Below, in pieces: positions 28,447 to 36,136 of a DNA stretch of 64,000 nt. The notes beneath the pieces are model-generated. The model did no database searches, was not told the DNA's origin, and was given only the letters and a program-made list of their open reading frames with translations. The position numbers and the translations under genes were made by a program. This stretch comes from Bryobacter sp. (GTDB taxonomy: Bacteria > Acidobacteriota > Terriglobia > Bryobacterales > Bryobacteraceae): contig JALHNH010000001.1 of assembly GCA_022843625.1 (NCBI GenBank), positions 186,001 to 250,000 on the forward strand, written 5' to 3'. Every line of letters starts with the position of its first letter. Within the stretch, counting starts at the first letter, position 1.

Positions 28447-29666
28447 ACGGCTTGCCTGATCCGTGATTCAAAGATTGCCCCAAGCCTGGCTACATTCGGT
28501 TTCAGATTAAAGGCGCTCTCCACCTTGCGACGGCCCGCCAGAGCTAGTTCTTTTCGAAAGTCCGGTCCATTCCATAGCGTCTCAATCGCTTCCGCAAGTC
28601 CGTTTACATCCGAAGGAGCTACCAGTAAACCCTGAGCGCCCGATTCGATCAATTCTGGGATGCCGTTAATTCTTGTGGTGATACAAGGAACTTCCATAGA
28701 CATCGCCTCCATCAGTACAACCGGGATGCCTTCGGCAAAGCTGGGCAAAACGAACAAGTCCGCTGCCTCGTAAAGATCTCGAATCTTTTCCGGATTGACG
28801 CCTCCTAAAAATCGGCAGTCCGATTCGATTCCGAAGCAGTAGGCGGCAGCTTGCAAACGTGCTTTGTCGGGTCCGTCTCCAGCAAAGGTGACTTTAACCG
28901 GAAGTCCACTTTTCTTCAGTAATGCGGCCGCTTCGATGAGAATGGCCTGACCTTTGGCTGGTACAAGCCTTCCAACACAAAGGATTTCGACATTGGAAAA
29001 TAGAGCTCTGTCTTTCGTCCGCCGAAACGTTTCCGGGTCTACGCCAAGAGGCGAAACATCCATCTTTTTCCAGTGCGATGGATCGCTCAGTTTCATCAGC
29101 TGACTTCGGCAAAAGTGTCCGATGGTGCAAATGAATGTTGCCGCTTCAATTTTCTCGGCCAGATGGTACTCGCTTACCTCGTAAAACTCATCTGGCCCAT
29201 GCACGGTCATGGAAAAGTTGATCGCAAAGATTTCCTTTGCGATTAGAGCAACTGTTGAGGCCGGAGTGGCAAAGTGGACATGCAAGTGGCTGAGTGCGCG
29301 CGACCGCATCCAGTGGCCCACGACGATTGCTTCGAGGAGATAGAAGACCCGCTTCAGCATCATTTTCGGATGGAAACCCGATAGCCGAAGGGCCAGCCAA
29401 AGCCCGCGCATTAGCCCCAGCGGTCGAACTAAGGCAGTCAACAAAAATGCTTCGATCAATTTGGTAAGACTCTGCTGTTTCAGAACAAAAGTTCTCAAAG
29501 CCTCCGCACGTTCTTCGGTGCCGAGTTCATCTAGAGGGCGATCTGGTGAGTTTACTGAAGCCGTCTCGATTTCAATGCCAAGATTTCTGAGCTCAAGAAT
29601 TTCCCGAAGGATGAAGGTATGGGAGAGGGCCGGATATCGGCTAATGAGATATGCGATTCGCAACAT
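28443..29666 (-). CDS. Glycosyltransferase family 4 (AmsK/WcaL-like)
   Basis: Starts MLRIAYLISRYPALSHTFIL, the typical opening of colanic-acid-type GT4 enzymes, with acceptor-side motif LHVHFATPAS and donor-side motifs ILCVGRLVPAKGQAILIEA, FAGDGPDKARL and FAEGIPVVLMEAMSMEVPCI (both nucleotide-binding glutamates present). The ATG at 29666 was chosen by similarity to family starts; the frame is open to 29717. It ends with an ATGA overlap with the hydrolase gene. A 109-bp gap separates it from the polymerase gene upstream, the largest gap inside the operon. Confidence 0.86.
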   Translation of the reverse strand: MLRIAYLISRYPALSHTFILREILELRNLGIEIETASVNSPDRPLDELGTEERAEALRTFVLKQQSLTKLIEAFLLTALVRPLGLMRGLWLALRLSGFHPKMMLKRVFYLLEAIVVGHWMRSRALSHLHVHFATPASTVALIAKEIFAINFSMTVHGPDEFYEVSEYHLAEKIEAATFICTIGHFCRSQLMKLSDPSHWKKMDVSPLGVDPETFRRTKDRALFSNVEILCVGRLVPAKGQAILIEAAALLKKSGLPVKVTFAGDGPDKARLQAAAYCFGIESDCRFLGGVNPEKIRDLYEAADLFVLPSFAEGIPVVLMEAMSMEVPCITTRINGIPELIESGAQGLLVAPSDVNGLAEAIETLWNGPDFRKELALAGRRKVESAFNLKPNVARLGAIFESRIRQAV

Positions 29667-29775
29667 GGCAGTACTTGAATTGCACGGTGCCTGCCAAAGG
29701 CAAGTGATTGAAAACACATGCGAGAGTTGCGATGGTTAGAACAGATAGGTTTGGAGTTGTTTCGTTTCGTGCTGT

Positions 29776-31158
29776 TCAGGCGAGAACAATTTCAAAGCGT
29801 GCTGCCTTGGAAGCGCTTTCCGGCTTGGAAGCCTGAGGCTCAAGCAGTGCCAGATCTCCGCCGGAGCAAAGATAGTTATCGGCGAATCCGAGCATCGTAA
29901 AAAAGATTGGAATTACGTTGTCGCCCATGTAGACGGTGAGTACGGAAAACGTAAAGCCGGCATAAATCCCGGCGAGTCGAAAGCTTAATGAACTGCCTTT
30001 GGGCTTGAGCATCCCCGCCTTCATGCCATTGCTCAGCAGCCTTGCAATCATTACGATTAGCAGCAGCAGCAGCAGGGCAGTTGCTGGCACGCCATGCATG
30101 AGGGCAAGCAGCAAATAGTAGTTGTCGATTGAAGGCATGCCTGACACCTTCGGCCATCCGTTACGTCCCCAACCCAGGACGCTACGCTCCAGGGCAATAT
30201 CAACATACTTGTCGATCAATTCCTTGCGATAGGCGGCTGATTCCTGAGAGGTTGTCGTTGCCGACGCTCGACCCACAGAGGCGTAGGAATATCCAATGAT
30301 TCCTGCCGGGATTCCCACTGCCAGAATTGACAGCGCTACCCATCCAGCCCGCCGTCGTGGATTCGTTCCTGCACCAATAAAGCTGACTGCGCCAGCGATT
30401 ACTGCTCCAATCTGGGGCCCTCGAACCATCGTGAGTGCCAGTCCGGCAAAGAGAATGATTGTAAGGGTTTTCGACTTGGTCATCCCGGGTATGTTGATAC
30501 GCGAGAATCGGCTTTCCCAATAGTTGCCATTGTTGAGCCAGCGGTGCAAATGAAAAGCGATCATCAAGACAATTCCGGCTAGAATTGCGTGACCATAAGG
30601 GCCAGCAGCGCGAGCCAGGCCGTATCGAAACGTTGTGACCCAGCCATCGCCCTGTCCAGGGAAGAAGCGGTCAAAGATGAATCGATACGGGTTAAAGCCA
30701 AGGCGAGCTTCTATTGCAAAGAAAAACACCAGACAGGCCACCAGCCAAACCAGCCGTTTGACGAAGTCCACACGATGGGAATGTTCATTGAGGAGGCCCT
30801 TGGCCAAAAGATAAGGAAGTAGTCCGGCGGCAATGAGATCAAAAAGCAGATTCTGAGCTTCTTTGTAACCAGCATTTTCGTACTCCGAATATCCGACCTG
30901 ACAAGCATATAAGACAACCAGCAAATCGGTGATCGAGTATTGCCATCTCCGGTGATATTTCCAAAGATAAATCAACGATATGGGCAGGATGGCTGCTTCA
31001 TGAAAAGTTGGATCGGGTGTGCCTGGGGCAATGAATCGGCACCAACCGGGCAGAGCAAACAAGGTGAAGAGATAGATATCAAGATAGGCTTTGCGGCAGG
31101 AGCTACGTGCGAGCCAAAGCATGGCGAGCAGCGCCGGAGCAATTGCCAAAATAGACAT
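29776..31158 (-). CDS. O-antigen polymerase/ligase-like membrane protein (Wzy-like)
   Basis: A hydrophobic protein of 460 residues with about 10-12 membrane segments and one larger loop containing YGLARAAGPYGHAILAG and ERSVLGWGRNGWP, a pattern seen in the Wzy_C (O-antigen ligase) superfamily. In a locus with Wzx, Wza and Wzc types this is the expected EPS polymerase. Sequence conservation in this family is low, so the assignment rests on topology, short motifs and context. Confidence 0.75.
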   Translation of the reverse strand: MSILAIAPALLAMLWLARSSCRKAYLDIYLFTLFALPGWCRFIAPGTPDPTFHEAAILPISLIYLWKYHRRWQYSITDLLVVLYACQVGYSEYENAGYKEAQNLLFDLIAAGLLPYLLAKGLLNEHSHRVDFVKRLVWLVACLVFFFAIEARLGFNPYRFIFDRFFPGQGDGWVTTFRYGLARAAGPYGHAILAGIVLMIAFHLHRWLNNGNYWESRFSRINIPGMTKSKTLTIILFAGLALTMVRGPQIGAVIAGAVSFIGAGTNPRRRAGWVALSILAVGIPAGIIGYSYASVGRASATTTSQESAAYRKELIDKYVDIALERSVLGWGRNGWPKVSGMPSIDNYYLLLALMHGVPATALLLLLLIVMIARLLSNGMKAGMLKPKGSSLSFRLAGIYAGFTFSVLTVYMGDNVIPIFFTMLGFADNYLCSGGDLALLEPQASKPESASKAARFEIVLA

Positions 31159-31162
31159 CAGG

Positions 31163-32146
31163 CTATCGGATCCAGACCAGCGTTATCGTCAGTAAAGTCA
31201 TTGCACCCAAAGCGAGGTTTATCCAGAAAGGAAATTTCTCGGCCGATGTAAGGCTGGAAGCCACATGGGCTTCGCCAATTTCCAGCTCTACACCAAACCG
31301 GGTGTTTTCGATTTTATTGTGCTCGACGACTGAGTCCTTCACATCGAGTTCATGTCCAAGAAATGTGCCCGCTGCAACGACAGAGCAGCATACGGTTGTA
31401 CCATTTTCGATGACACAGTCCTGGCCTATAACAGCATCAGGACCAATCTGGCAGCCTTCTCCTAGCCATGCGTTCTCACCAATAAACACTGGCGCTTCCA
31501 GCTTGACCGATGCTGGAATCCTGGCTCCGCGTCCTACCCAGATACCAGGCTCACGCTCAACGCCGTAGAAAGACAAGCCCGGGAACAATACTCTCAAGGC
31601 CATACGATTAGACTCAAGCGTCTGCGCTGCGCCACTTGCGCTGAGGCTCGGTTGTTCAAGGAAAACCTTTTGGAACGAAAGAGAAATCGAGGCTGCCGCT
31701 TTGCGCCACTCTACCCCGCTCATGATCTGGCTGGCAAATGCGCCCAACAGATTCTCTGGAACCATCGCCCAACCCGTCCATTGACTGGTCGAATTCCTGT
31801 CGTGAAAGAAGAGGCTAGGCCATTGGATCCGGGTTACTTCATTCCTGAAGAGCGGTAAGGCTGGAATCCAGGTTGCGTCACAGAAAAGCGCGAGTTCCCG
31901 ATTGTTTTCGTCACAAAGTTCTTGTTGAAGACTTAACCCGGACTCGTGAAGTTTGACTTCGATTCCCCAACGGGTTCCATCGCCCAACAACTCTTTCAGC
32001 TTTGGTTCCGGCGAGCTCGTTATGAGACTCACCTGCCCAATATCTCGCCGAACCAGTTGCTCCAGCAAATGTTGAATGTAGGGCCTGTCCATGACCTGTG
32101 TCATCAGTCGTGTCTCTTTATCGCTTACCCAAATAATGGCTCTCAT
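31163..32146 (-). CDS. Degenerate NDP-sugar pyrophosphorylase-like protein with beta-helix and membrane anchor
   Basis: The N-terminus (MRAIIWVSDKETRLM, then GDGTRWGIEVKLHESG) aligns in plan with sugar-nucleotidyltransferases, but the signature GGxGTRL is replaced by VSDKETRL and the NGD metal site is not recognisable (FCDATW). A left-handed beta-helix follows (ARIPASVKLEAPVFIGENAW, LGEGCQIGPDAVIGQDCV) and a hydrophobic C-terminal helix (FPFWINLALGAMTLLTITLV). It is therefore probably not a nucleotidyltransferase; it may act as a membrane-tethered acyltransferase or scaffold. ATG 32146 overlaps the previous stop as ATGA; the frame is open 53 codons further upstream inside that gene. Confidence 0.7.
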   Translation of the reverse strand: MRAIIWVSDKETRLMTQVMDRPYIQHLLEQLVRRDIGQVSLITSSPEPKLKELLGDGTRWGIEVKLHESGLSLQQELCDENNRELALFCDATWIPALPLFRNEVTRIQWPSLFFHDRNSTSQWTGWAMVPENLLGAFASQIMSGVEWRKAAASISLSFQKVFLEQPSLSASGAAQTLESNRMALRVLFPGLSFYGVEREPGIWVGRGARIPASVKLEAPVFIGENAWLGEGCQIGPDAVIGQDCVIENGTTVCCSVVAAGTFLGHELDVKDSVVEHNKIENTRFGVELEIGEAHVASSLTSAEKFPFWINLALGAMTLLTITLVWIR

Positions 32147-33453
32147 ATTGCTCGAATCTCCTTCGCGTTGTTTCTCGGTCTCGTCCATCGCTCCCAAAGC
32201 ACCCTCGCCAGAAAAACCGTGTTCCCCAACAGATAGCGGCGCCACATGCGCTTCGGTTCCTGATACAAACGGTAAGTCCATTCCAGGCCCAGTTCCCGCA
32301 GCCACTGCGGGGCCCGTGGAATCCGACCGGAGTAAAAATCAAAGAGCCCTCCTACAGCCAGCGCCGACACCACCGGCAGCTTTTCAAGATTTCTTCGAAT
32401 CCATTTTTCCTGTCTCGGTGCACCGAAGGCCACTAGTAGGACGGTTGCCTGCGAGTGTCGAATTTGTTCCATTACTTGAGGTTCTTCGGTGCCGGAGAAA
32501 TATCCGTGACGGGTTCCAGCAACGAGCAGCTTTGGATAACTCTTGTGAATCCAGGCTGCAACGTCATCGACGACTCCAGGCCGGGCACCAATCAGGAACA
32601 AGCTCTCTCCGCGTAACTCCAGCTCAGCGCAAAGCTTGGGAAAAAGATCTGTCCCGTTTACATTCTGTTGCACTTCGCTGCCGAGCAGCCGGCCAGCAAT
32701 CCTCAAGCCAATGCCGTCTCCGAGTCTCAAATCGCTCGTTTGCAACACATGGCGGTAGTCTGGATCTTTAAATGTCAGATTGATGCAATCTACATTTACA
32801 AACGAAACTTGTCTTGCTCGCCCGTGGTGTAGTGGCTTCAGTATCTCGGTAACAGCTTCATCCATTGTTGTGTTGTGGATGGTAATTCCAAGAATCGCGG
32901 CTTCCTTTTCAAAACGCTCCGTCCTTTGTCCATAGAACCAAGCAAGGCAAGAACGAATCAAAATTCCCAGATCATTGCGTATCGTCCTTGTAGCGACATA
33001 GTCGACGTCGGTTGCTATCTGTCCGCCGAAAGCAACATTAGTCTGATTGCGAAGCCACCACGTTGACACCAACCCGGGAGGAACGGAGCTGATTTGGCGT
33101 GAACGCTCATCCTGAAGATCAAGCGCCTTAAGGCCTCTTGCTTCTGGTCCCACCCACATCATCTGTCCCCTAACAATCGGAATTAGAGCAGGTAAGCCTC
33201 CCAGAATTGGTAAAGCCTCGCCAGCTGAATTCACCAACCGTAACGATTCAAAACGCCGCCCGTACCGGCCCAGTTTAATGGTGCGCTCCAGCCGTCCACC
33301 CATCAGCACAGCCAGACATATCATTGGTGCCGCTGCCAGCAGAGCGATACCACCAGTCCATCTACTCGCGGAGTTGTCAAGCCACTTCGACTGCATCAGA
33401 CGTGTCAAATGTTTGCGTCGAGTGTTATGAAAGAGGCAGGGCAGGGGAGTCAT
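32143..33453 (-). CDS. Fusion: inactive phosphoglycosyl transferase domain + WecG/TagA/CpsF (GT26) glycosyltransferase
   Basis: Residues 185-425 form a full GT26 enzyme: FVNVDCINL, LRLGDGIGLRIAGRLLG, NGTDLF, LFLIGARPGVVDD, VAFGAPRQEKWI, GGLFDFYSG and a Trp/Arg-rich C-terminus that binds the membrane. Residues 30-175 align with bacterial sugar transferases like the gene 2 bp upstream (GRYGRRF, GQMMWVGPEA, VDYVATRTIRNDLGILIRS). The catalytic Asp-Glu of SLDExPQL is replaced by Gly85-Gly86, and about 30 residues of the catalytic centre are missing. Likely the GT26 part adds the second sugar while the dead domain holds the lipid-linked substrate or docks the active enzyme. AGGGAG lies 11 bases before the ATG. 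Confidence 0.82.
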   Translation of the reverse strand: MTPLPCLFHNTRRKHLTRLMQSKWLDNSASRWTGGIALLAAAPMICLAVLMGGRLERTIKLGRYGRRFESLRLVNSAGEALPILGGLPALIPIVRGQMMWVGPEARGLKALDLQDERSRQISSVPPGLVSTWWLRNQTNVAFGGQIATDVDYVATRTIRNDLGILIRSCLAWFYGQRTERFEKEAAILGITIHNTTMDEAVTEILKPLHHGRARQVSFVNVDCINLTFKDPDYRHVLQTSDLRLGDGIGLRIAGRLLGSEVQQNVNGTDLFPKLCAELELRGESLFLIGARPGVVDDVAAWIHKSYPKLLVAGTRHGYFSGTEEPQVMEQIRHSQATVLLVAFGAPRQEKWIRRNLEKLPVVSALAVGGLFDFYSGRIPRAPQWLRELGLEWTYRLYQEPKRMWRRYLLGNTVFLARVLWERWTRPRNNAKEIRAI

Positions 33454-33455
33454 GG

Positions 33456-34133
33456 CTAGTAGGCTCCCTTACCGCTAAGTACGGCAGGTACCGTCTTTGC
33501 TATCAGCTTAAGATCGAGAGCAATACTTTGTTGCTGGATATAGTCCACATCGAGTTTGCACTGTATTGGAAAGGCCAGATTGGAGCGGCCGCTAACCTGC
33601 CAGATGCAGGTTAGACCTGGCGTCACATCGAGACGGCGTCTGGCTTCAAGCGAATATTCAGCTACTTCACTGGGCAGTGCCGGGCGTGGCCCTACCAGGG
33701 ACATATCGCCTTTCAGAACACACCACAGTTGGGGAGCCTCATCGAGGCTCAGGCGCCGCAATACCTTGCCGACGCGGGTGATGCGTGGGTCATCCTTCAT
33801 CTTGAAGGTGATTGTGTTGCCGTGCTGATTCTGTTTGCGAATCTGGGCCAGTTTGTCCTCGGCGTTAACAATCATCGAACGAAACTTGGGAAAAGCAAAT
33901 GGGCGCCCGTGTTTTCCAACGCGAAGTTGCCAGAACAACGCGGGGCCACCGTCCTCACATTTGATCCAGAGGTAAATCATCGCAAATACAGGGCACAAAG
34001 CAAGAAGCGCCAGACCGGATGCGACCGCATCAATAGATCTCTTGATAGTTTCTGGGGTTTTGTTGCTCAGCAACCAGACCATTTTCATGATTGATGCGAA
34101 GATTCGTGAGCGATGGCGACTGCCGTAATACAT
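33456..34133 (-). CDS. Undecaprenyl-phosphate sugar-1-phosphate transferase (WcaJ/PglC-type)
   Basis: A monotopic phosphoglycosyl transferase of 225 residues: basic/hydrophobic re-entrant helix (about 31-57, KRSIDAVASG...), RVGKHGRPFAFPKFRSM, catalytic D131-E132 in SLDEAPQL, KGDMSLVGPRPALPSEV, and GLTCIWQVSGRSNLAF. All expected catalytic residues are present, so it should start the repeat unit by transferring a sugar-phosphate to undecaprenyl phosphate. It lacks the four N-terminal membrane helices of long WbaP/WcaJ proteins. It is second in the operon, after the STAS gene. Confidence 0.92.
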   Translation of the reverse strand: MYYGSRHRSRIFASIMKMVWLLSNKTPETIKRSIDAVASGLALLALCPVFAMIYLWIKCEDGGPALFWQLRVGKHGRPFAFPKFRSMIVNAEDKLAQIRKQNQHGNTITFKMKDDPRITRVGKVLRRLSLDEAPQLWCVLKGDMSLVGPRPALPSEVAEYSLEARRRLDVTPGLTCIWQVSGRSNLAFPIQCKLDVDYIQQQSIALDLKLIAKTVPAVLSGKGAY

Positions 34134-34151
34134 TGTGAGTTCTTTTCTTTA

Positions 34152-34472
34152 TTAAGCGGCGACCGGCATTGAAACGACAGGAACGGGGAAACGGCTCGAT
34201 TCAATCATGCTGCTCAATCGGAGCAGTTCGAAAAATGCAGCTACCGGTTTCTTAAGCCCGACAAGCTTCAGGCTGCCCCCCTGCGCACTCAATCTCGAAG
34301 CAATATCGGCCAGGACACTGGCAGCAAAAGAATCCACCGCTTCTACCGAAGAGAGATCGAGAACCACACGACGGTCTTTGGCCATCAATGTTGCCAGTTC
34401 TTTGCGGAAAGTGGACAACGCTTTCCCCTTGAGTGATTCAGTCCGGATGATGAAGAAGATGTCTGCGTTCAT
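34152..34472 (-). CDS. STAS-domain protein (anti-sigma-factor antagonist-like)
   Basis: Small protein (106 residues) with the SpoIIAA-type core RRVVLDLSSVEAVDSFAASVL; S48 in VDSFA is the position phosphorylated in anti-anti-sigma proteins. It is the first gene of the EPS operon, 18 bp before the phosphoglycosyl transferase. No Shine-Dalgarno sequence precedes ATG 34472, a TAG blocks any earlier start, and the predicted sigma-54 transcription start lies about 2 bases upstream, so the message may be leaderless. A TTG at 34418 with AAGGGG upstream is an alternative but would remove the first strand of the fold. Likely a regulatory partner switch for EPS; its kinase or anti-sigma partner is not in the window. 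Confidence 0.82.
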   Translation of the reverse strand: MNADIFFIIRTESLKGKALSTFRKELATLMAKDRRVVLDLSSVEAVDSFAASVLADIASRLSAQGGSLKLVGLKKPVAAFFELLRLSSMIESSRFPVPVVSMPVAA

Positions 34473-34480
34473 GTCACGCT

Positions 34481-34500
34481 ATTTTGCATCTGACGTGCCA
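34481..34500 (-). promoter_or_regulatory. Strong candidate sigma-54 promoter of the EPS operon
   Basis: Read on the minus strand the site is TGGCACGTCAGATGCA. TGGCACG is an exact -24 box and ATGCA differs from TTGCW at one position, with GG and GC exactly 10 bases apart. The expected transcription start is about 34474, just before the STAS start codon. Confidence 0.78.
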
Positions 34501-34594
34501 AAGCTGGTGAAAACACCTAAATGATTCAATCTACAAGTGTTGGGGCGGAGATGGCGATTCTGTCTTTCCAGAAGCACTGCTCATGGAAAGGAAC

Positions 34595-34666
34595 AACGGA
34601 ACTACCCACTGTCACGGAGCGAAACACTTTTGCCGTTCCGCCTCTTAAGCGGCCGGCTAACGGAAA
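34595..34666. promoter_or_regulatory. Cluster of AACGGAA/GTTCCG half-sites, possible enhancer region
   Basis: The 322-bp divergent region 34473-34794 holds AACGGAAC (34595-34602), GTTCCG (34635-34640) and AACGGAAA (34659-34666), matching halves of the palindrome at 6668-6682. They lie about 95-165 bp upstream of the minus-strand sigma-54 promoter and about 50-120 bp upstream of the plus-strand one, suitable for one NtrC-type activator serving both sides. CCGC (34639-34642) and GCGG (34650-34653) can also pair. Confidence 0.45.
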
Positions 34667-34716
34667 CTCCTTTAGATTCGGGGGAATGGCTCTGTTTTCG
34701 GGCCTTCCAGGGGCTT

Positions 34717-34732
34717 TGGAGATCTACTTGCT
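34717..34732 (+). promoter_or_regulatory. Candidate sigma-54 promoter of the rml operon
   Basis: TGGAGATCTACTTGCT has GG and GC 10 bases apart, TGG at -24 and a perfect TTGCT at -12. The bases after TGG do not match consensus. The expected start near 34743 leaves a leader of about 52 bases before rmlA. Confidence 0.42.
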
Positions 34733-34736
34733 TCTG

Positions 34737-34766
34737 TTGCTCAGCAAGTGAGCGGCTGAAACAGCC
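34737..34766 (+). other. Two small inverted repeats in the rmlA leader
   Basis: TTGCT-C-AGCAA (34737-34747) overlaps the predicted transcription start, and GGCTG-AAA-CAGCC (34754-34766) would form a short hairpin in the leader 16 bases before the rmlA ribosome binding site. No known riboswitch or attenuator pattern is recognised. Confidence 0.35.
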
Positions 34767-34794
34767 CCTCAAACGCAAACAAAGAGGAGCTTTT

Positions 34795-35559
34795 ATGAAG
34801 GGTGTAATTCTGGCTGGCGGCAATGGAACGCGGCTGATGCCTTTGACACATGTCACCAACAAGAGTCTGTTGCCTGTCTATGACCGGCCAATGATTTATT
34901 ATCCGCTGGAGCTGATGGCCGCAGCGGGTATCGATGAAGTGATGATTGTCACCGGAGGCAAAACTTGTGGCGACATGATTCGGGTTCTCAACGACGGCAG
35001 CCAATTCGGACTAAAGAGCCTTTATTACACCGTTCAGGAGAAGGCTGGCGGTATCTCACAGGCCTTGTCTTTGGCCGAGTCCTTTGCCGGTGGCGAAGAG
35101 ATCTTCGTCATGCTTGGTGACAACCTGATCTTCGGACACAATGCAGCCGAAACCGTTCGAAACTTTGCGGTTCAGCCGGTGGGTGCCAAGGTATTCCTGC
35201 AGCCCGTTGCTGATCCCGAGCGCTTCGGAATCGCTGAACTTCGCGAGCACCGCATTCTTTCGATAGAAGAAAAGCCCCGGCACCCAAAATCAAACCTGGC
35301 AGTGACAGGGCTCTATCTTTACGATCGTTCGGTTTTCGACAAGATTCGTACGCTGAAGCCTTCAGCCCGCGGCGAACTGGAAGTAACAGACTTGAACAAG
35401 AGGTATCTCGAGGCAGGCGAGCTCGGCTACGAAATGCTGAGCGGTGACTGGATTGATGCTGGAACTTTTGATTCGATGCTCGAAGCTTCGAAAATGGCGA
35501 AGCGCCATGCCGATAACAACACAATTTCCAGGCACTCTTCTCTGGCGGTGGCCGCATGA
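34795..35559 (+). CDS. rmlA: Sugar-nucleotidyltransferase, short RmlA type (glucose-1-phosphate thymidylyltransferase-like)
   Basis: Starts MKGVILAGGNGTRLMPLTHV with the nucleotide-binding signature, then NKSLLPVYDRPMIYYPLE and VMLGDNLIF (metal site), VADPERFGIAE and LAVTGLYLYD, all typical of RmlA. It ends after 254 residues, shorter than the about 290-residue tetrameric RmlA that has an allosteric tail. The start at 34795 has AGAGGAG at 34783-34789; a longer frame reaching 34537 is not credible. It makes dTDP-glucose (or a close analogue) in the cytoplasm. The next gene overlaps it by ATGA. Confidence 0.85.
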   Translation: MKGVILAGGNGTRLMPLTHVTNKSLLPVYDRPMIYYPLELMAAAGIDEVMIVTGGKTCGDMIRVLNDGSQFGLKSLYYTVQEKAGGISQALSLAESFAGGEEIFVMLGDNLIFGHNAAETVRNFAVQPVGAKVFLQPVADPERFGIAELREHRILSIEEKPRHPKSNLAVTGLYLYDRSVFDKIRTLKPSARGELEVTDLNKRYLEAGELGYEMLSGDWIDAGTFDSMLEASKMAKRHADNNTISRHSSLAVAA

Positions 35560-36110
35560 TCAGGCTTATGGATGCTCCCGCCTACACAGAAATCCCCGTC
35601 TGCGAGCCTGGGCTTGGATCACTCATCACATCGGTTCATTCTCCGAGACTCATCGAAGGTGTGAAGATTGATGCAGGCACGCTCTGGCCCGATGATCGCG
35701 GCTGGTTTCAGGAACTCTTTCGCACCGGCACAGGCCTCATTGAGATGTTTCCGGCCTGCAGCACTCAAGTCGCAGCAGCAGTCAGCTACCCGGGCATCAT
35801 CAAGGCCTTCCACCTACACCAGCATCAAACAGACTTTTGGGCCCCTGTGACCGGCACCTTCCAGGTTGCTCTCGTTGACCTGCGAAGAGGCTCACCCACC
35901 TTTGGAGCCAAGAACACTCTCTACCTTGGCGAGCAGCGTCCATGGCGCATCATCATCCCGCCCGGTGTGGCCCACGGATACAAAATCGTCAGCCCTTCTG
36001 CCGGCGTTCTGGTTTATGCCACAAACCGCTTCTACAACCCGGACGATGAAGGCCGCATTCCGCACGATCACACAAGCATTGCTTATGACTGGGCAACGCA
36101 ACACAAGTAA
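35556..36110 (+). CDS. rmlC: RmlC-like cupin, dTDP-4-dehydrorhamnose 3,5-epimerase family
   Basis: A 184-residue cupin with PDDRGWFQELFRTGT, the histidine in IIKAFHLHQHQ (counterpart of the RmlC catalytic His), VALVDLRRGSPTFGAKN and IIIPPGVAHGYKI. The lysine usually found just after the His motif is not obvious (TDFWAPV), so the reaction could be a related 3- or 5-epimerisation rather than full RmlC activity. It overlaps rmlA by 4 bp and lies 26 bp before rmlB. Confidence 0.75.
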   Translation: MIRLMDAPAYTEIPVCEPGLGSLITSVHSPRLIEGVKIDAGTLWPDDRGWFQELFRTGTGLIEMFPACSTQVAAAVSYPGIIKAFHLHQHQTDFWAPVTGTFQVALVDLRRGSPTFGAKNTLYLGEQRPWRIIIPPGVAHGYKIVSPSAGVLVYATNRFYNPDDEGRIPHDHTSIAYDWATQHK

Positions 36111-36136
36111 AACAACCAAATTCCAAAGGACTAATC

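Noticed and set aside
34537..34794. N-terminal extension of the rmlA frame
   Set aside because: The family start is at 34795 with a strong ribosome binding site; the extension covers the regulatory region and matches no RmlA sequence.
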